Shown here piece by piece: positions 7,764 through 17,278 of a DNA stretch of 64,000 nucleotides. Origin of the DNA: Cyclobacteriaceae bacterium (GTDB taxonomy: Bacteria; Bacteroidota; Bacteroidia; Cytophagales; Cyclobacteriaceae); the NCBI GenBank assembly GCA_019638285.1, contig JAHBUB010000001.1:236203-300202 (forward strand), in the 5' to 3' direction. Position numbers and translations under genes: made by a program. The notes beneath the pieces are model-generated. The model had not been told where the DNA came from, searched no databases, and saw only the letters and a list, made by a program, of their open reading frames with translations. Each line of letters begins with the position of its first letter. The stretch's first letter is position 1.

Positions 7764-9020
7764 CTAGGTTTTTTGCTTTTTCTTTTTAGCAGCCGGAAAC
7801 AGAATATTGTTAAGAATTAATCTGTACCCCGGTGAGTTGGGATGTAGACTCAAATCAGTAGGCTCTTCGCCTACCGTATGTTGGTAATCTTCAGGATCAT
7901 GGCCTCCATAAAAAGTATAAAAGCCTTTGCCCAGTACGCCATGCAAGTATTTGACTTCCCTGATGTCCCTGTTCTCACCCATAATCACCACATCCGGTTT
8001 TACCAAATGCTTTTTAAATCCGGTAGTTTGGCCATAAAATCCTTTAATCACCCTGGTGTGGTTTTGTGTCAGCATTGTTGGAATGGGATCCCATTTTGCT
8101 GAGAACTCGAACAGATTGAAGTAGTCATTGTCCTGACGCAGGCCTCTCTCGGGAGGATTGTTATCTATATCCGAAAACTCGTATTGATAGGGATCTCTTG
8201 AAATTCGGAAGTCTGTAAAGGCAAGGGTTTTTTCATAATCGAGTTTTTCCTGTGCTTGGGGGTCGGCAGGGTCACCGTCATACATACGTTCGCAAATGTC
8301 CACCCCCTCTGCAGCCAATGCGATATCAAATGAGTCAGTCGCTGAGCACATAGCAAAAAGAAATCCACCTCCGGCAACAAACTCTTTGATGCGTTTTGCT
8401 ACGGCCAGTTTGAGTTGAGAGACCTTGCGAAAGCCATTTTCCTGAGCCAATTCTTCGGCTTCTTTTTGGGCTTCTATGTACCAGGGCATATTGGCATAAC
8501 TTCCATAAAATTTTCCGTATTGGCCTGTAAAGTCTTCATGATGAAGGTGTATCCAATCGTATTTTGGCAGATCCCCATTCATTATCTCATTATCATAAAT
8601 GACATCATATGGGATTTCAGCATAGGTGAGCACCAGTGTTACAGCATCATCCCAGGGTAGTTTACTCTTAGGTGAGTAAACGGCAATTTTTGGGTATTTC
8701 TCCAGCTTCATGAGGTCATAATTCACGGCCGGGCTTGCTATCTCAGTGATGATTCCATTGGCTTGCGCATCAGAAATAATTTCGAAACTTACTCCGCGCA
8801 CTACCAACTCGTTTTGTATCGAGGGTTGATATTTACACATAAAGCTGCCACCACGGTAATTGAGCAGCCAATCTACCTCGATGTCGTTTTTGAGTACCCA
8901 ATAGGCGATTCCATACGCTTTTAGGTGATTTGCCTGTTTTGTATCCATAGGAATAAACACATAATTGGCGAAAGCCAGCCTGCTGATGGATAAAAAGAAG
9001 AACAAAATTAGTGACCTCAT
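7764..9020 (-). CDS. Conserved secreted protein, commonly labelled asparagine synthetase B
   Basis: About 418 residues with a signal peptide (hydrophobic run ending LAFAN). It belongs to a Bacteroidota family usually annotated asparagine synthetase B, but it has neither the N-terminal Cys-nucleophile glutaminase domain nor the SGGxDS pyrophosphatase loop of AsnB, and it is exported, so that name is not supported. The segment with CSATDSFDIALA (about residues 220-235) after a GGGFLFAM strand recalls glutamine-amidotransferase-like folds, which may be the origin of the label. ATG at 9020 is preferred because it begins directly at the signal peptide; in-frame starts exist at 9035 and 9041. Confidence 0.7.
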   Translation of the reverse strand: MRSLILFFFLSISRLAFANYVFIPMDTKQANHLKAYGIAYWVLKNDIEVDWLLNYRGGSFMCKYQPSIQNELVVRGVSFEIISDAQANGIITEIASPAVNYDLMKLEKYPKIAVYSPKSKLPWDDAVTLVLTYAEIPYDVIYDNEIMNGDLPKYDWIHLHHEDFTGQYGKFYGSYANMPWYIEAQKEAEELAQENGFRKVSQLKLAVAKRIKEFVAGGGFLFAMCSATDSFDIALAAEGVDICERMYDGDPADPQAQEKLDYEKTLAFTDFRISRDPYQYEFSDIDNNPPERGLRQDNDYFNLFEFSAKWDPIPTMLTQNHTRVIKGFYGQTTGFKKHLVKPDVVIMGENRDIREVKYLHGVLGKGFYTFYGGHDPEDYQHTVGEEPTDLSLHPNSPGYRLILNNILFPAAKKKKQKT

Positions 9021-9096
9021 CGTTAGTTCTCTCATTGGCAATATGAATGTAACAATATTAGGTGCTTAATAGTCTTATACTATAACGTCCATTCCC

Positions 9097-9104
9097 TACT
9101 TTTG
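9097..9104 (+). promoter_or_regulatory. Candidate -7 box of the ABC permease gene
   Basis: TACTTTTG matches TAnnTTTG, 25 bases before the ATG at 9130, in the divergent spacer between the secreted protein and permease genes. No TTG stands at the -33 distance. Confidence 0.3.
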
Positions 9105-9129
9105 ATTTTGTAATCTATATGATTTTTGA

Positions 9130-10365
9130 ATGAATTTGCTTGAAAATTTTAAGGAAGGTTTAAGATCGGTTCAGGCCAACCTTCTGAGGTCTGTGCTTAC
9201 GGCACTTATTGTTGCCATTGGCATTACTTCTCTGGTGGGAATTCTTACCGCAATTGACGGTATTGAGTACTCTGTGTCTGAGAGCTTGTCCTCACTGGGA
9301 GTAAATACTTTTGACATTTATTCAAAGAGAAACAGAAACCGAAGCCAACAGGGGATGAAAGAGGATGCTGTGCGTCCTGTTTATTTGCAGGACATGGAAA
9401 AGTTTATCAATCGTTATGCCATACCCTCTTCAATCAGTCTTTCAGCGAGCCTTACACAGATAGCTGAGGTGAAACATAATTCCAGTAAAACAAATCCTAA
9501 CATTGGAGTAATGGGGGTCAATGAAGAGTACCTGGCGTTAAAAGGTCTTAACATTGATAAAGGAAGAAGCTTTTCTTCCGTAGAAATTGGTTATGGAAGT
9601 AAGGTGGTGGTTTTGGGTTCCAAGGTAGTGGCTGCCATTTTTAAGGACAATGAGGATCCAATCAATTCTGAAGTGTCTTTTAAAGGAACGAGATTCAGAG
9701 TAATAGGAGTGTTGGTTGAGAAAGGACAGCTTTCTGAAGACAATTACGACAATATGGTTTTTATCCCTGTGATTGTCGCTAATCAATTGGCCAGCGGAAG
9801 AGGTTTGGAATACAACCTGACCGTTGGAATTAAAGACCCCTCTCAGTTGGAGTTGGCCATGGGAGAGGCTACGGGGCTAATGCGCACCATCCGACAGGAC
9901 AGAGTGGGAGAACCCAACTCTTTTGAGTTGGAACAAAGTGAAACATTGGCAGAGAACCTTGAAAATATAACAGGAATGCTTCGTATCGGTGGCTTTGGAA
10001 TTGGATTTATCACTTTACTGGGTGCATCTATTGCCTTGATGAATATAATGATGGTGTCAGTCACAGAACGGACCCGGGAAGTGGGTGTACGAAAAGCACT
10101 TGGCGCTACTCCTCTGCGCATTCGTCAACAGTTTGTTATTGAGGCCATTGTCGTTTGTATATTGGGGGGGATAGCAGGCATCATTATGGGCATTGGAATT
10201 GGCAACCTCATTTCGAGCGCCATAGGGATAGATAGTTTTGTGATACCTTGGCTCTGGATGTTTATGGGGCTCGTCATTTGTATTGCGGTAGGGCTTTTAT
10301 CAGGATACTATCCCGCCTATAAGGCATCAAAACTTGATCCTATTGAATCCCTAAGGTTCGAATAA
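9130..10365 (+). CDS. ABC transporter permease, MacB/FtsX family
   Basis: A 411-residue inner-membrane protein with the MacB layout: first transmembrane helix at about 22-42, a large periplasmic MacB_PCD domain (about 45-270), then three helices of an FtsX domain (about 280-405) with the conserved TREVGVRKALGA motif and the C-terminal DPIESLRFE. Such permeases pair with an ATPase and move lipoproteins, antibiotics or peptides, or act mechanically. No ATP-binding gene adjoins it, so the partner is encoded elsewhere. Start ATG at 9130, the first in frame after the spacer. Confidence 0.9.
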   Translation: MNLLENFKEGLRSVQANLLRSVLTALIVAIGITSLVGILTAIDGIEYSVSESLSSLGVNTFDIYSKRNRNRSQQGMKEDAVRPVYLQDMEKFINRYAIPSSISLSASLTQIAEVKHNSSKTNPNIGVMGVNEEYLALKGLNIDKGRSFSSVEIGYGSKVVVLGSKVVAAIFKDNEDPINSEVSFKGTRFRVIGVLVEKGQLSEDNYDNMVFIPVIVANQLASGRGLEYNLTVGIKDPSQLELAMGEATGLMRTIRQDRVGEPNSFELEQSETLAENLENITGMLRIGGFGIGFITLLGASIALMNIMMVSVTERTREVGVRKALGATPLRIRQQFVIEAIVVCILGGIAGIIMGIGIGNLISSAIGIDSFVIPWLWMFMGLVICIAVGLLSGYYPAYKASKLDPIESLRFE

Positions 10366-10432
10366 CCTACTCATTAACTTTTATTGTACGGGAAGTAAAA
10401 AGTTTTCTAATTTGGGGGTAAATGTGATCCCT

Positions 10433-12436
10433 ATGAAATCCTTTATTGCAATTCTTTTTTTAGTAATCCTGGCGTTGCCTTCATTCTCTCAAAGAGTCAT
10501 TCAGCCCTCTGATGTCTACCGACTCAAGTCTGTAAGTGATCCACAGATTTCGCCAGACGGCAAATGGATTGCTTATACTGTAAGCTCACCTGATTCTGCG
10601 AAGGATAAATATGATTCAGATATATGGATGATCAGTTGGGATGGAAAAGAAACCATTCAACTCACGTCCAGCCCTGAAAGTGAGAGCGCCCCCAGGTGGT
10701 CTCCTGACGGCAAGTACCTCACCTTTTTATCCTCCCGGTATGAATCGAAAGCCAGCCAGATTTGGAAAATGGATAGGAGAGGAGGCGAAGCCTTAAAGCT
10801 TACCACTCTCAAAGTTGGAATAGATGAATATGAGTGGAGTCCGGATTCTAAAAAAATAGCATTGATCATTAAAGACCAGGAGCCAGCAGATGAGGCAGAA
10901 AAGAAAAAAACAAAGAAACCAATCGTGATGGACCGCCATCATTTCAAGGCTGACGGACAAGGGTATTTGGAGAGAAAAAGAAACCACATCTATGTTTATG
11001 ATGTGGCCACAGAAAAATTAGATACGATTACAACAGGAGATTTCGATAACTCAGACCCGGTATGGTCACCAGATTCAAAACAACTTGCTTACGTAAGTAA
11101 TAGAACCAAAGATCCTGACCGCAATGGCAATACGGACATCTGGATTGTGGATGCCAGGCAGGGCGCTAAAGCGTTGCAACTTACCAAGTGGGAAGATTCT
11201 GATACCTCTCCCGCCTGGAGTCCCGATGGGAAGTCAATTGCTTATTTAAAGTCAAGAACCCCCGAGTATGATATTTACGATCAGGCACAAATTGCTATCG
11301 TACCGGTTGCTGGCGGCAATCCTAAAATTATTTCTGCCAAGGTAGATAGGGATGTGAGTAGCCCCATTTGGTCACTGGATGGCAAATCAATTTATACAAC
11401 AATAGATGATGATCGAAGATCGTATGTGGCTTCATTTGATCTTTCATCCAACGAGATGAAAAAATTAACCAGTGGAGACAGGGTGTTTGGGTCGCTAAGA
11501 CGTGGACCGAATAACAAATGGGCCTCTATGAGTGGTGATCCATATACACCCAATGAAGTGTATGCCATTGAGGGGACTGCTGTAACAAGATTAACTCATG
11601 TACATGATGAATTCCTGAAACCCCTTGCGCTGGCAACGGTGGAAGGTTTTAATTCTACCAGCAAAGATGGAACAGTGGTAGGCAGTTTGTTGTATACGCC
11701 TGCAGGAACATTGAAAAACAAAAAACTTCCCCTTATTCTTTGGATACACGGTGGCCCAACTTCACAAGATGATTTTTCATTCGATCTTGCTTCGCAATTG
11801 CACGCAGCCAATGGGTATGCAGTCGCTAATGTAAATTATAGAGGTAGCAGTGGAAGAGGCATGGATTACAGCAGGGCCATTTATGCTGATTGGGGAAACA
11901 AAGAAGTAATGGATTTGATTGGTGCTGTTGATTACTTGATTAAGGAAGGTAAAGTAGATGCCAATCAGATGGGAGTAGGTGGTTGGAGCTACGGAGGGAT
12001 TTTAACGGATTACATTACTGCCTCTGACACCCGTTTTAAAGTCGCTGCCAGTGGTGCAGGGAGTGCGTTATGGTTTTCTTTGTATGGATCAGATCAGTAT
12101 ACGACACAATACGAAGCTGAATTGGGGGTGCCTTGGAAAAATGCAGACAAATGGATGAAACTGTCTTATCCGTTCTTCAATATTGAAAAAATGAAAACGC
12201 CAACTTTGTTCATGGTGGGAGAAAAAGATTTTAATGTACCACCCGTTGGAGGTGAGCAAATGTACCAGGCGCTAAAAACCCTGGGTGTGCCTACGGAATT
12301 TGTGGTTTATCCAAACCAGTTTCATGGCATTCGCACCCCCAGTTATCAGGTGGATCGCTATGTGCGCTATAAAGATTGGTTTGGAAAATATTTGGACAGC
12401 CCCAAAATGTCTGGATCCATTGAACCCAAGAAATAG
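10433..12436 (+). CDS. Secreted S9 family prolyl oligopeptidase-type peptidase
   Basis: About 667 residues. Signal peptide (1-19), a WD40/PD40-type beta-propeller (about 30-390, with repeated SPDGK/SPDSK motifs) and a C-terminal alpha/beta-hydrolase peptidase domain. The catalytic triad is visible: Ser519 in GGWSYGG, Asp599 in GEKDFNVP and His631 in NQFHGI. Likely a periplasmic dipeptidyl- or acylaminoacyl-peptidase. The open frame begins at 10412, but the ATG at 10433 starts directly at the signal peptide. The stop is two bases before the SGNH hydrolase gene, so both are probably cotranscribed. Confidence 0.92.
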   Translation: MKSFIAILFLVILALPSFSQRVIQPSDVYRLKSVSDPQISPDGKWIAYTVSSPDSAKDKYDSDIWMISWDGKETIQLTSSPESESAPRWSPDGKYLTFLSSRYESKASQIWKMDRRGGEALKLTTLKVGIDEYEWSPDSKKIALIIKDQEPADEAEKKKTKKPIVMDRHHFKADGQGYLERKRNHIYVYDVATEKLDTITTGDFDNSDPVWSPDSKQLAYVSNRTKDPDRNGNTDIWIVDARQGAKALQLTKWEDSDTSPAWSPDGKSIAYLKSRTPEYDIYDQAQIAIVPVAGGNPKIISAKVDRDVSSPIWSLDGKSIYTTIDDDRRSYVASFDLSSNEMKKLTSGDRVFGSLRRGPNNKWASMSGDPYTPNEVYAIEGTAVTRLTHVHDEFLKPLALATVEGFNSTSKDGTVVGSLLYTPAGTLKNKKLPLILWIHGGPTSQDDFSFDLASQLHAANGYAVANVNYRGSSGRGMDYSRAIYADWGNKEVMDLIGAVDYLIKEGKVDANQMGVGGWSYGGILTDYITASDTRFKVAASGAGSALWFSLYGSDQYTTQYEAELGVPWKNADKWMKLSYPFFNIEKMKTPTLFMVGEKDFNVPPVGGEQMYQALKTLGVPTEFVVYPNQFHGIRTPSYQVDRYVRYKDWFGKYLDSPKMSGSIEPKK

Positions 12437-12438
12437 CA

Positions 12439-13110
12439 ATGCGCCTGAGTTTGAAAATATTTCTTGCGCTAATTATTTTAGTTTCTAATTCAATGTGTGC
12501 ACAAACGAAAAAAGAACCGCTTCGGTATTTGGCATTAGGAGATTCTTATACGATTGGAGAAAGTGTTGCTGAAAATGAAAGATGGCCTGTGCAATTAGCA
12601 AAGGCACTTTCTGAAAGTGGGACGCCTGTGGGTACACCTAAAATAATTGCAGTGACCGGATGGCGAACTGACAATTTGAGGAATGGAATTGAAATTGCTC
12701 AAATCAAGGAAAAGTATGATTTGGTTTCGTTGCTTATAGGAGTGAATAACCAGTATCAAGGAAAGCCAGCGGATGCATCATATGCAACAGAGTATGAAGG
12801 CTTACTAAAAATGGCCATTCAATTAGCCGGTGGAGACAAGTCAAGTGTGTTTGTGGTCTCCATTCCCGACTATGGATTTACGCCTTATGGCAAACCCAAA
12901 CAGGAAAAGATATCAAAAGAGTTGGATGAATTTAATGCCATCAACAAACGTATCACGGAATCGTATGGCGTCACTTACATTAACATTACCGACATTTCCA
13001 GGGGCGGATTGGATGATCCTGAGTTGGTGGCAGGGGATGGGTTACACCCCTCAGGGAAACAGTATACACTTTGGGCGGAGTGTATAATGAAAAGCCTGAA
13101 GCTAAAGTAG
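12439..13110 (+). CDS. Secreted SGNH/GDSL hydrolase
   Basis: A 223-residue exported esterase-like protein. A hydrophobic leader (about 1-20, ending NSMCAQ) precedes block I GDSYT with nucleophile Ser36, a block III variant LIGVNNQY, and block V DGLHPSGKQ carrying the catalytic Asp and His. The leader cysteine could be a lipidation site but the residues before it fit a lipobox poorly, so ordinary cleavage is as likely. Substrate unknown. It begins two bases after the S9 peptidase stop. A long RNA-type hairpin lies 21 bases after its stop. Confidence 0.88.
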   Translation: MRLSLKIFLALIILVSNSMCAQTKKEPLRYLALGDSYTIGESVAENERWPVQLAKALSESGTPVGTPKIIAVTGWRTDNLRNGIEIAQIKEKYDLVSLLIGVNNQYQGKPADASYATEYEGLLKMAIQLAGGDKSSVFVVSIPDYGFTPYGKPKQEKISKELDEFNAINKRITESYGVTYINITDISRGGLDDPELVAGDGLHPSGKQYTLWAECIMKSLKLK

Positions 13111-13131
13111 TTCTGTTTTGTAACTACTTAA

Positions 13132-13178
13132 CCTATGTGTCCAGGTGGTTAGAAAAGACAACCACACGGGTATATAGG
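13132..13178 (+). other. Imperfect 19-bp hairpin downstream of the SGNH hydrolase
   Basis: Arms 13132-13150 and 13160-13178 pair around a 9-base loop. Seventeen of nineteen positions pair if G-U wobbles are allowed, and the three wobbles (13137/13173, 13139/13171, 13140/13170) work only in plus-strand RNA. No U-tract follows, so it is not a standard intrinsic terminator; it may protect the mRNA 3' end. The rest of 13111-13256 shows nothing else. Confidence 0.5.
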
Positions 13179-13256
13179 AAATGTAGAAATTCTGTGGGTG
13201 TTACTTTGATGGAATGGTTTTAGGCCATGATTAAACGTGTTCCGTGGAATTAGACA

Positions 13257-13847
13257 CTATTTATATTTATCGTTGAGGCCAATCCCATTGAGGATCATGG
13301 GTAGGATTTTCTCTATTCTTCTGACTTTGGTTTCAGGTTTAGCGGCTTCGGCAATGTATTCAGCATATTCGCGCTGTTTGAATGCGGCTAGCTGCTTAAA
13401 GGCATTACTTGCTGCTGCATTTTTTTTTAAGATCGCAGCGAGCTCTTTGGGAACGGTTAACTTTTTCTTTGGACTGGGTTTTATTCCGTTGCCATCCTCT
13501 ATGTGTTGGATGGCTTCTTTAACAAAGACTTTAATCGTTTTTTGATCAATTTCCTTTTCGGATGCAATTCGCCATTGTCGCTGTGCTTTAGTAACACCTT
13601 CCTGCGCATTCATTAATTTCTTTTTCGGATCTTTTAACAAGGCGCCTTGGTGAAACCACAACCCAACGTAGGACTTGAAGCCAGCCATACCCACTACATT
13701 TTTTCCTTTATAGGTGTAAATGGGGGCGCCCCATTTTACTTCTTCCGTTAGCTCGGTGTCCAAAAGGATTTCGCGCAGTTGAATGAGTTCATCTTTCCAC
13801 TGTTTGGCATTGGAAATGAATTGGTCAACGGTTTTGTAGGATTGCAT
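13257..13847 (-). CDS. YdeI/OmpD-associated family protein with DUF1801 domain
   Basis: A 196-residue cytosolic protein. Residues 1-110 are a DUF1801 domain (motifs EEVKWGAPIYTYKGKNVVG and SYVGLWFHQGALL) and the remainder is the YdeI-like C-terminal region with the conserved PKELAAILKKN and FKQREYAEYIAEAAKPETK(V)RR segments. The family includes Bacillus YdeI and proteins linked to resistance to peptides or bacteriocins, but no reaction is known. Stands alone between the SGNH gene and the interrupted permease. Confidence 0.85.
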   Translation of the reverse strand: MQSYKTVDQFISNAKQWKDELIQLREILLDTELTEEVKWGAPIYTYKGKNVVGMAGFKSYVGLWFHQGALLKDPKKKLMNAQEGVTKAQRQWRIASEKEIDQKTIKVFVKEAIQHIEDGNGIKPSPKKKLTVPKELAAILKKNAAASNAFKQLAAFKQREYAEYIAEAAKPETKVRRIEKILPMILNGIGLNDKYK

Positions 13848-13940
13848 TGGGTTGGAATTTGGTGCTAATGCAATTTAGGAAGCACTTTGAAACAAAGTAC
13901 TAAACCTTTTCTTTTTTATTCTAGTGTAGCAATAACAAGA

Positions 13941-16574
13941 TCACTCTGTTTTTATCGCATCCACTGGATTCATTCGTCCTGATTTCCATGCAGAATATCC
14001 ACTAGATAAGGTCAAAAGCGCTAGCGAAATACCACCCATTAAAAGAAATGGAGTGGCTGTGAGGTCAATGCGATAAGCAAAGCCATTCAGCCATTCCTTC
14101 ATAAGCCAATAAGCAAAGGGCAACGACAGTGCATTGGCAATCAAAACTATCCGAACAAAATAACCCAGATGCAAGCCGGCTATCTGTTGCTGTGTGGCAC
14201 CGAGTACTTTGCGAATGCCAAATTCTTTCATCCGCTTCATCGACATGTAAGTCGCCATGGAAAAAATACCAAGCACGGAGACTAACATAATAACGAGCGT
14301 ACCGAATTGAAGTGAAGCAAAAACCTTGGTTTCCTTCCGATGCGTGCTGTTGTACAGTTCGTCAACAAAGCGAAGCATAAGCGGGTAGCCGGGCATTACT
14401 CCTTTGTAGGTTTCTTCGATGGATTTGGCGATCAGGTGCTCCTCACTGCTATAGCGAACATAAATAAAATTGTCTGGGTAGTCACTTTGCCAGGGCAGGC
14501 GCATCACCAGCGGTCGTACTTTATTATAGAGTGAACTTATATTGATATCAGCCACCACGCCTACCACGGTGCCATCCCATTTTCCTTTTTCCTCCGGATG
14601 TGTGTAGATGCATTTCCCAATGGGGTCGTCCCAACCCAACTCACGTGCGGCAGTTTCATTAATTACAAAAGCAGCACTGCTATCGGACGGAATGTTTGCA
14701 CTAAACGTCCGACCCTTCAACAACGGGATGCCCAGCGTGGTGAACAATTCATCGTCTGAAAAAACTTCATAAAGTTCTACTTGCCTCATGTTGTCTTTGT
14801 CTTCCACGAAATACCAATCCTTCCAATAGCCACCGCCTATCCGAAAAGAACTATTCGATACCGATATGACTCCTGGTATTCTTTTTAATTCATTTTTGAA
14901 GATTTGCATTTTTTGAAGTGTAAATTCTTCGGGCATGCTCAGTACTAATAAATTTTTTCTGTCGAAGCCTAGTTGTTTGTTGTGTACGAAGTTGATCTGG
15001 CTGCCCACTACCAACGTGCAACAAAGACAAACGGCCGAGACCGTGAACTGCGTGAACAATAATATTCGGCTTAGGCTTGAGTTGTAGCCACCTGTTCTCG
15101 ATTTCAGATTTTGATTAACACTGCTGCTGCTAAATTGCCGAGCGGGGAACCAGGAAGCAAAAAGCAACAAGGCAATTAATCCAATGACAGACAATCCTAT
15201 TACTTCTGGGCGAAGAATCATGTTGAATCGTAAATCGGAGTCTAGAAGTTGCGTAATTTGAGGGAACAGTAGATAGAGCATTAGCACCGCCAGCGACAAG
15301 GAGAGAAGCGCGAAGAGAATGGTTTCAAGTGTTACTTGTGTTATCAACTGGTAACTGCGTGCGCCAAGCACTTTTCGGACACCGGTCTCGCGCGAGCGTC
15401 TGATAAAATCGGCAACGGAAAGATTAATGTAATTGATACCAGCTACCAGCAGTAACAAAAGGCCCAACGTGGAAAATGCATAAACATAGACTACGCTGCC
15501 TTTGGCTGAAAAATAGGCTCGGTACTGTGGACCCAGATAAATGTCAGCGAGCGGTTGAAAGGCCAATGTAAATCCATACTCTGCGCGGATAGATTTCTTC
15601 ACATATTGGTCGAGCAATTTTTCTGCTTTAGATGAGAATGTTTCATCTATTGGGTGATTGAAGCGTACGTACAGTGTAGCAGATTGATCACTAAAAGCAA
15701 CGGGATCCACAATGCTATTCAGACTTAGTTCATCCTGTTCGCGTATGGGCACCATCGCACTAACAAATAAGTGCGAGTTTGGTTGGCTGTCTTCGATAAC
15801 CGCGGTTACTTCGTGTAACTCTTGCCCGTTAATGGAGATTATTTTTTGTAATACATCGGTGGTGCCGAACATGGTTTGCGCCAGTGTGCGCGTTAGTACC
15901 ATGCCATTGTTTTTTTTCAATGCGTTCTTATCTCCCTTAATAAATTGGAAGGTGAGTACATCAAATATGGAGCTATCCGTTTCTATCAACGTTTCGCAGT
16001 CAATAACCTGATTATTGTACAGCAGGTAAGTTGCATTGGCGTATCTTATTCTCGCGGTTGATCGAATTTCGGGAAGCTGATGCAACAGAGGGCCGAGGGC
16101 AAGGGGTGTGCTGGCATATTTTTCTATGGCCTCGTTTTCTTTTCTTTCGGAGATGACCCGATAAATATTTTCATAGTCTTCATGAAATCAATCGAACGAC
16201 CATTGGTAGGAAACATTGATAGAAATGGCAAGGAAGCTGAAGAGCGCCAGTGAAAGCCCACCCAGCTTAAAAATAAAATTAACTTTGCTTTTCCGAATTT
16301 GACGGAGGCTGGTGATAAGATAATTTTTTAGTATGGGTGATGGGTTTGTGTAGAAGGGGAGTTGGTTCCTAAGAATGATTCCAGGCCTGAAATACTCAAT
16401 TACATTCCAAAAGAATCTTCGCTTTGCTTTCTTCCCTCCATATAGTTTTACATCTCTCTCAAACTTTTGAATAAGATCACCTTCAATCTCTTCAAGAAGG
16501 AGAGGGGGGCAAAACCATCGGAGAAGCCGTAAGGACCAACTGTTTAAGTTAGCTTTATTAGCCCTACTCATCAT
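13941..16574 (-). pseudogene. ABC transporter permease with N-terminal prefix domain, interrupted by an in-frame TGA
   Basis: An 877-residue permease is expected, but TGA at 16190-16188 splits it into a 128-residue N-terminal part (permease prefix domain and first transmembrane helix, ending SYQWSFD) and a long open part (MacB_PCD, FtsX, second MacB_PCD, second FtsX, ending RMNPVDAIKTE). Reading straight through the stop gives FHEDYENIYRVIS, exactly what the family has next; there is no frameshift. Relatives have Arg at this point (SFDRFHE), so a CGA to TGA transition is the simplest cause. The rest is intact, which implies recent inactivation, or a sequencing error. Such permeases usually sit with a PadR regulator, found upstream at 17279-17611. 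Confidence 0.85.
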
Positions 16575-16611
16575 TTTTTGTGTTTGGGAATTTGGAGCGA
16601 GTTTTTAGAAA

Positions 16612-16690
16612 GCCCTGAAAGGGCATGATACCCGAACGCTGGGCAGGGCCCAGCGTTGTGACATGGTGTATTCAAGAGCCCTGAAAGGGC
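16612..16690. repeat. Left REP cluster: two 13-bp palindromes around a hairpin
   Basis: GCCCTGAAAGGGC occurs at 16612-16624 and again at 16678-16690. Between them lies a perfect 10-bp inverted repeat (arms AACGCTGGGC at 16635-16644 and its complement at 16648-16657, 3-base loop). It ends 7 bases past the RAYT stop and mirrors the cluster on the other side of that gene. Confidence 0.85.
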
Positions 16691-16697
16691 GTAATAA

Positions 16698-17150
16698 CTA
16701 ATCCCACACATAGCGTTCATCATATTCAACTTCATACTTCTTTAAAAATGCACGATACTCATTTTGAAAAGTCTTTTTCTTATGGTGCTCATGCTGATTT
16801 TCGATATAAGCTTTTACTATCTCTACTTCGTGGGGGTTTACTGAGAAAGCACCATAACCGTCTTGCCAATAGAATTTACTTAGCCTGGCATCCTTTGTCT
16901 TCATCCATTTTGAAGAGTGAGATTTCATCTCCTCTAATAGCTTCATCAATGCAATTTTTTTTGATAGGGAGCAAAGCACATGCACGTGATCTAAGTATCC
17001 GCCAATCTTGAGCGGGATGCATTCCATGTTGTGGCAAATGCCTCCCAGATAAGCATATAATTCGGTTTCAAATTCAGGTAATATGAAAGACTGTCTGTGT
17101 TTGGTGCTAAACACGATGTGGACATAATTTTTAACTAATGATTGTCCCAT
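16698..17150 (-). mobile_element. REP-associated tyrosine transposase (RAYT), Y1_Tnp/IS200-like
   Basis: A 150-residue HUH single-strand DNA transposase. The HUH motif is His55-Val-His57 (YLDHVHVL) and the nucleophile is probably Tyr115 in KAYIENQHEHH, with the N-terminal YVHIVFSTKHR typical of this group. Such enzymes cut and move REP palindromes. It is bracketed at close range by REP clusters (16612-16690 and 17160-17237) in opposite orientation, with no second IS gene, so it is a RAYT and not an IS200/IS605 element. It sits between a PadR regulator and the permease it probably controls, all on one strand. The frame is intact. Confidence 0.9.
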
Positions 17151-17159
17151 AGATATTTC

Positions 17160-17237
17160 GCCCCTTCAGGGCTTGTTTGTTTTATCTTCTTGCGACAGGG
17201 CTTCACCCTGTCTTACCCTCTTGCGCCCTTTCAGGGC
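17160..17237. repeat. Right REP cluster: two 13-bp palindromes around a hairpin
   Basis: GCCCTTTCAGGGC at 17225-17237 is the exact reverse complement of the left-side unit. GCCCCTTCAGGGC at 17160-17172 differs by one base. Between them a 7-bp inverted repeat (GACAGGG 17194-17200, CCCTGTC 17206-17212) takes the place of the left cluster's middle hairpin. The cluster starts 10 bases upstream of the RAYT ATG. Confidence 0.85.
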
Positions 17238-17278
17238 TTGACATGTTTCTGATGTTTCGTTTTTGAATAGACCTCGTT

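Noticed and set aside
10657-10675. Additional REP copy in the S9 peptidase gene (GCCCTGAAAG)
   Set aside because: Only ten bases match, the palindrome's second half is missing, and it is coding sequence.
16188-16190. TGA in the permease as a selenocysteine codon
   Set aside because: Relatives have Arg at the position, there is no Cys counterpart and no SECIS-like hairpin was seen; a nonsense change is simpler.
16611-17238. Complete IS200/IS605 insertion sequence
   Set aside because: No TnpB or left/right end hairpins of IS605 type. The multiple REP palindromes and the protein motif set fit a RAYT.
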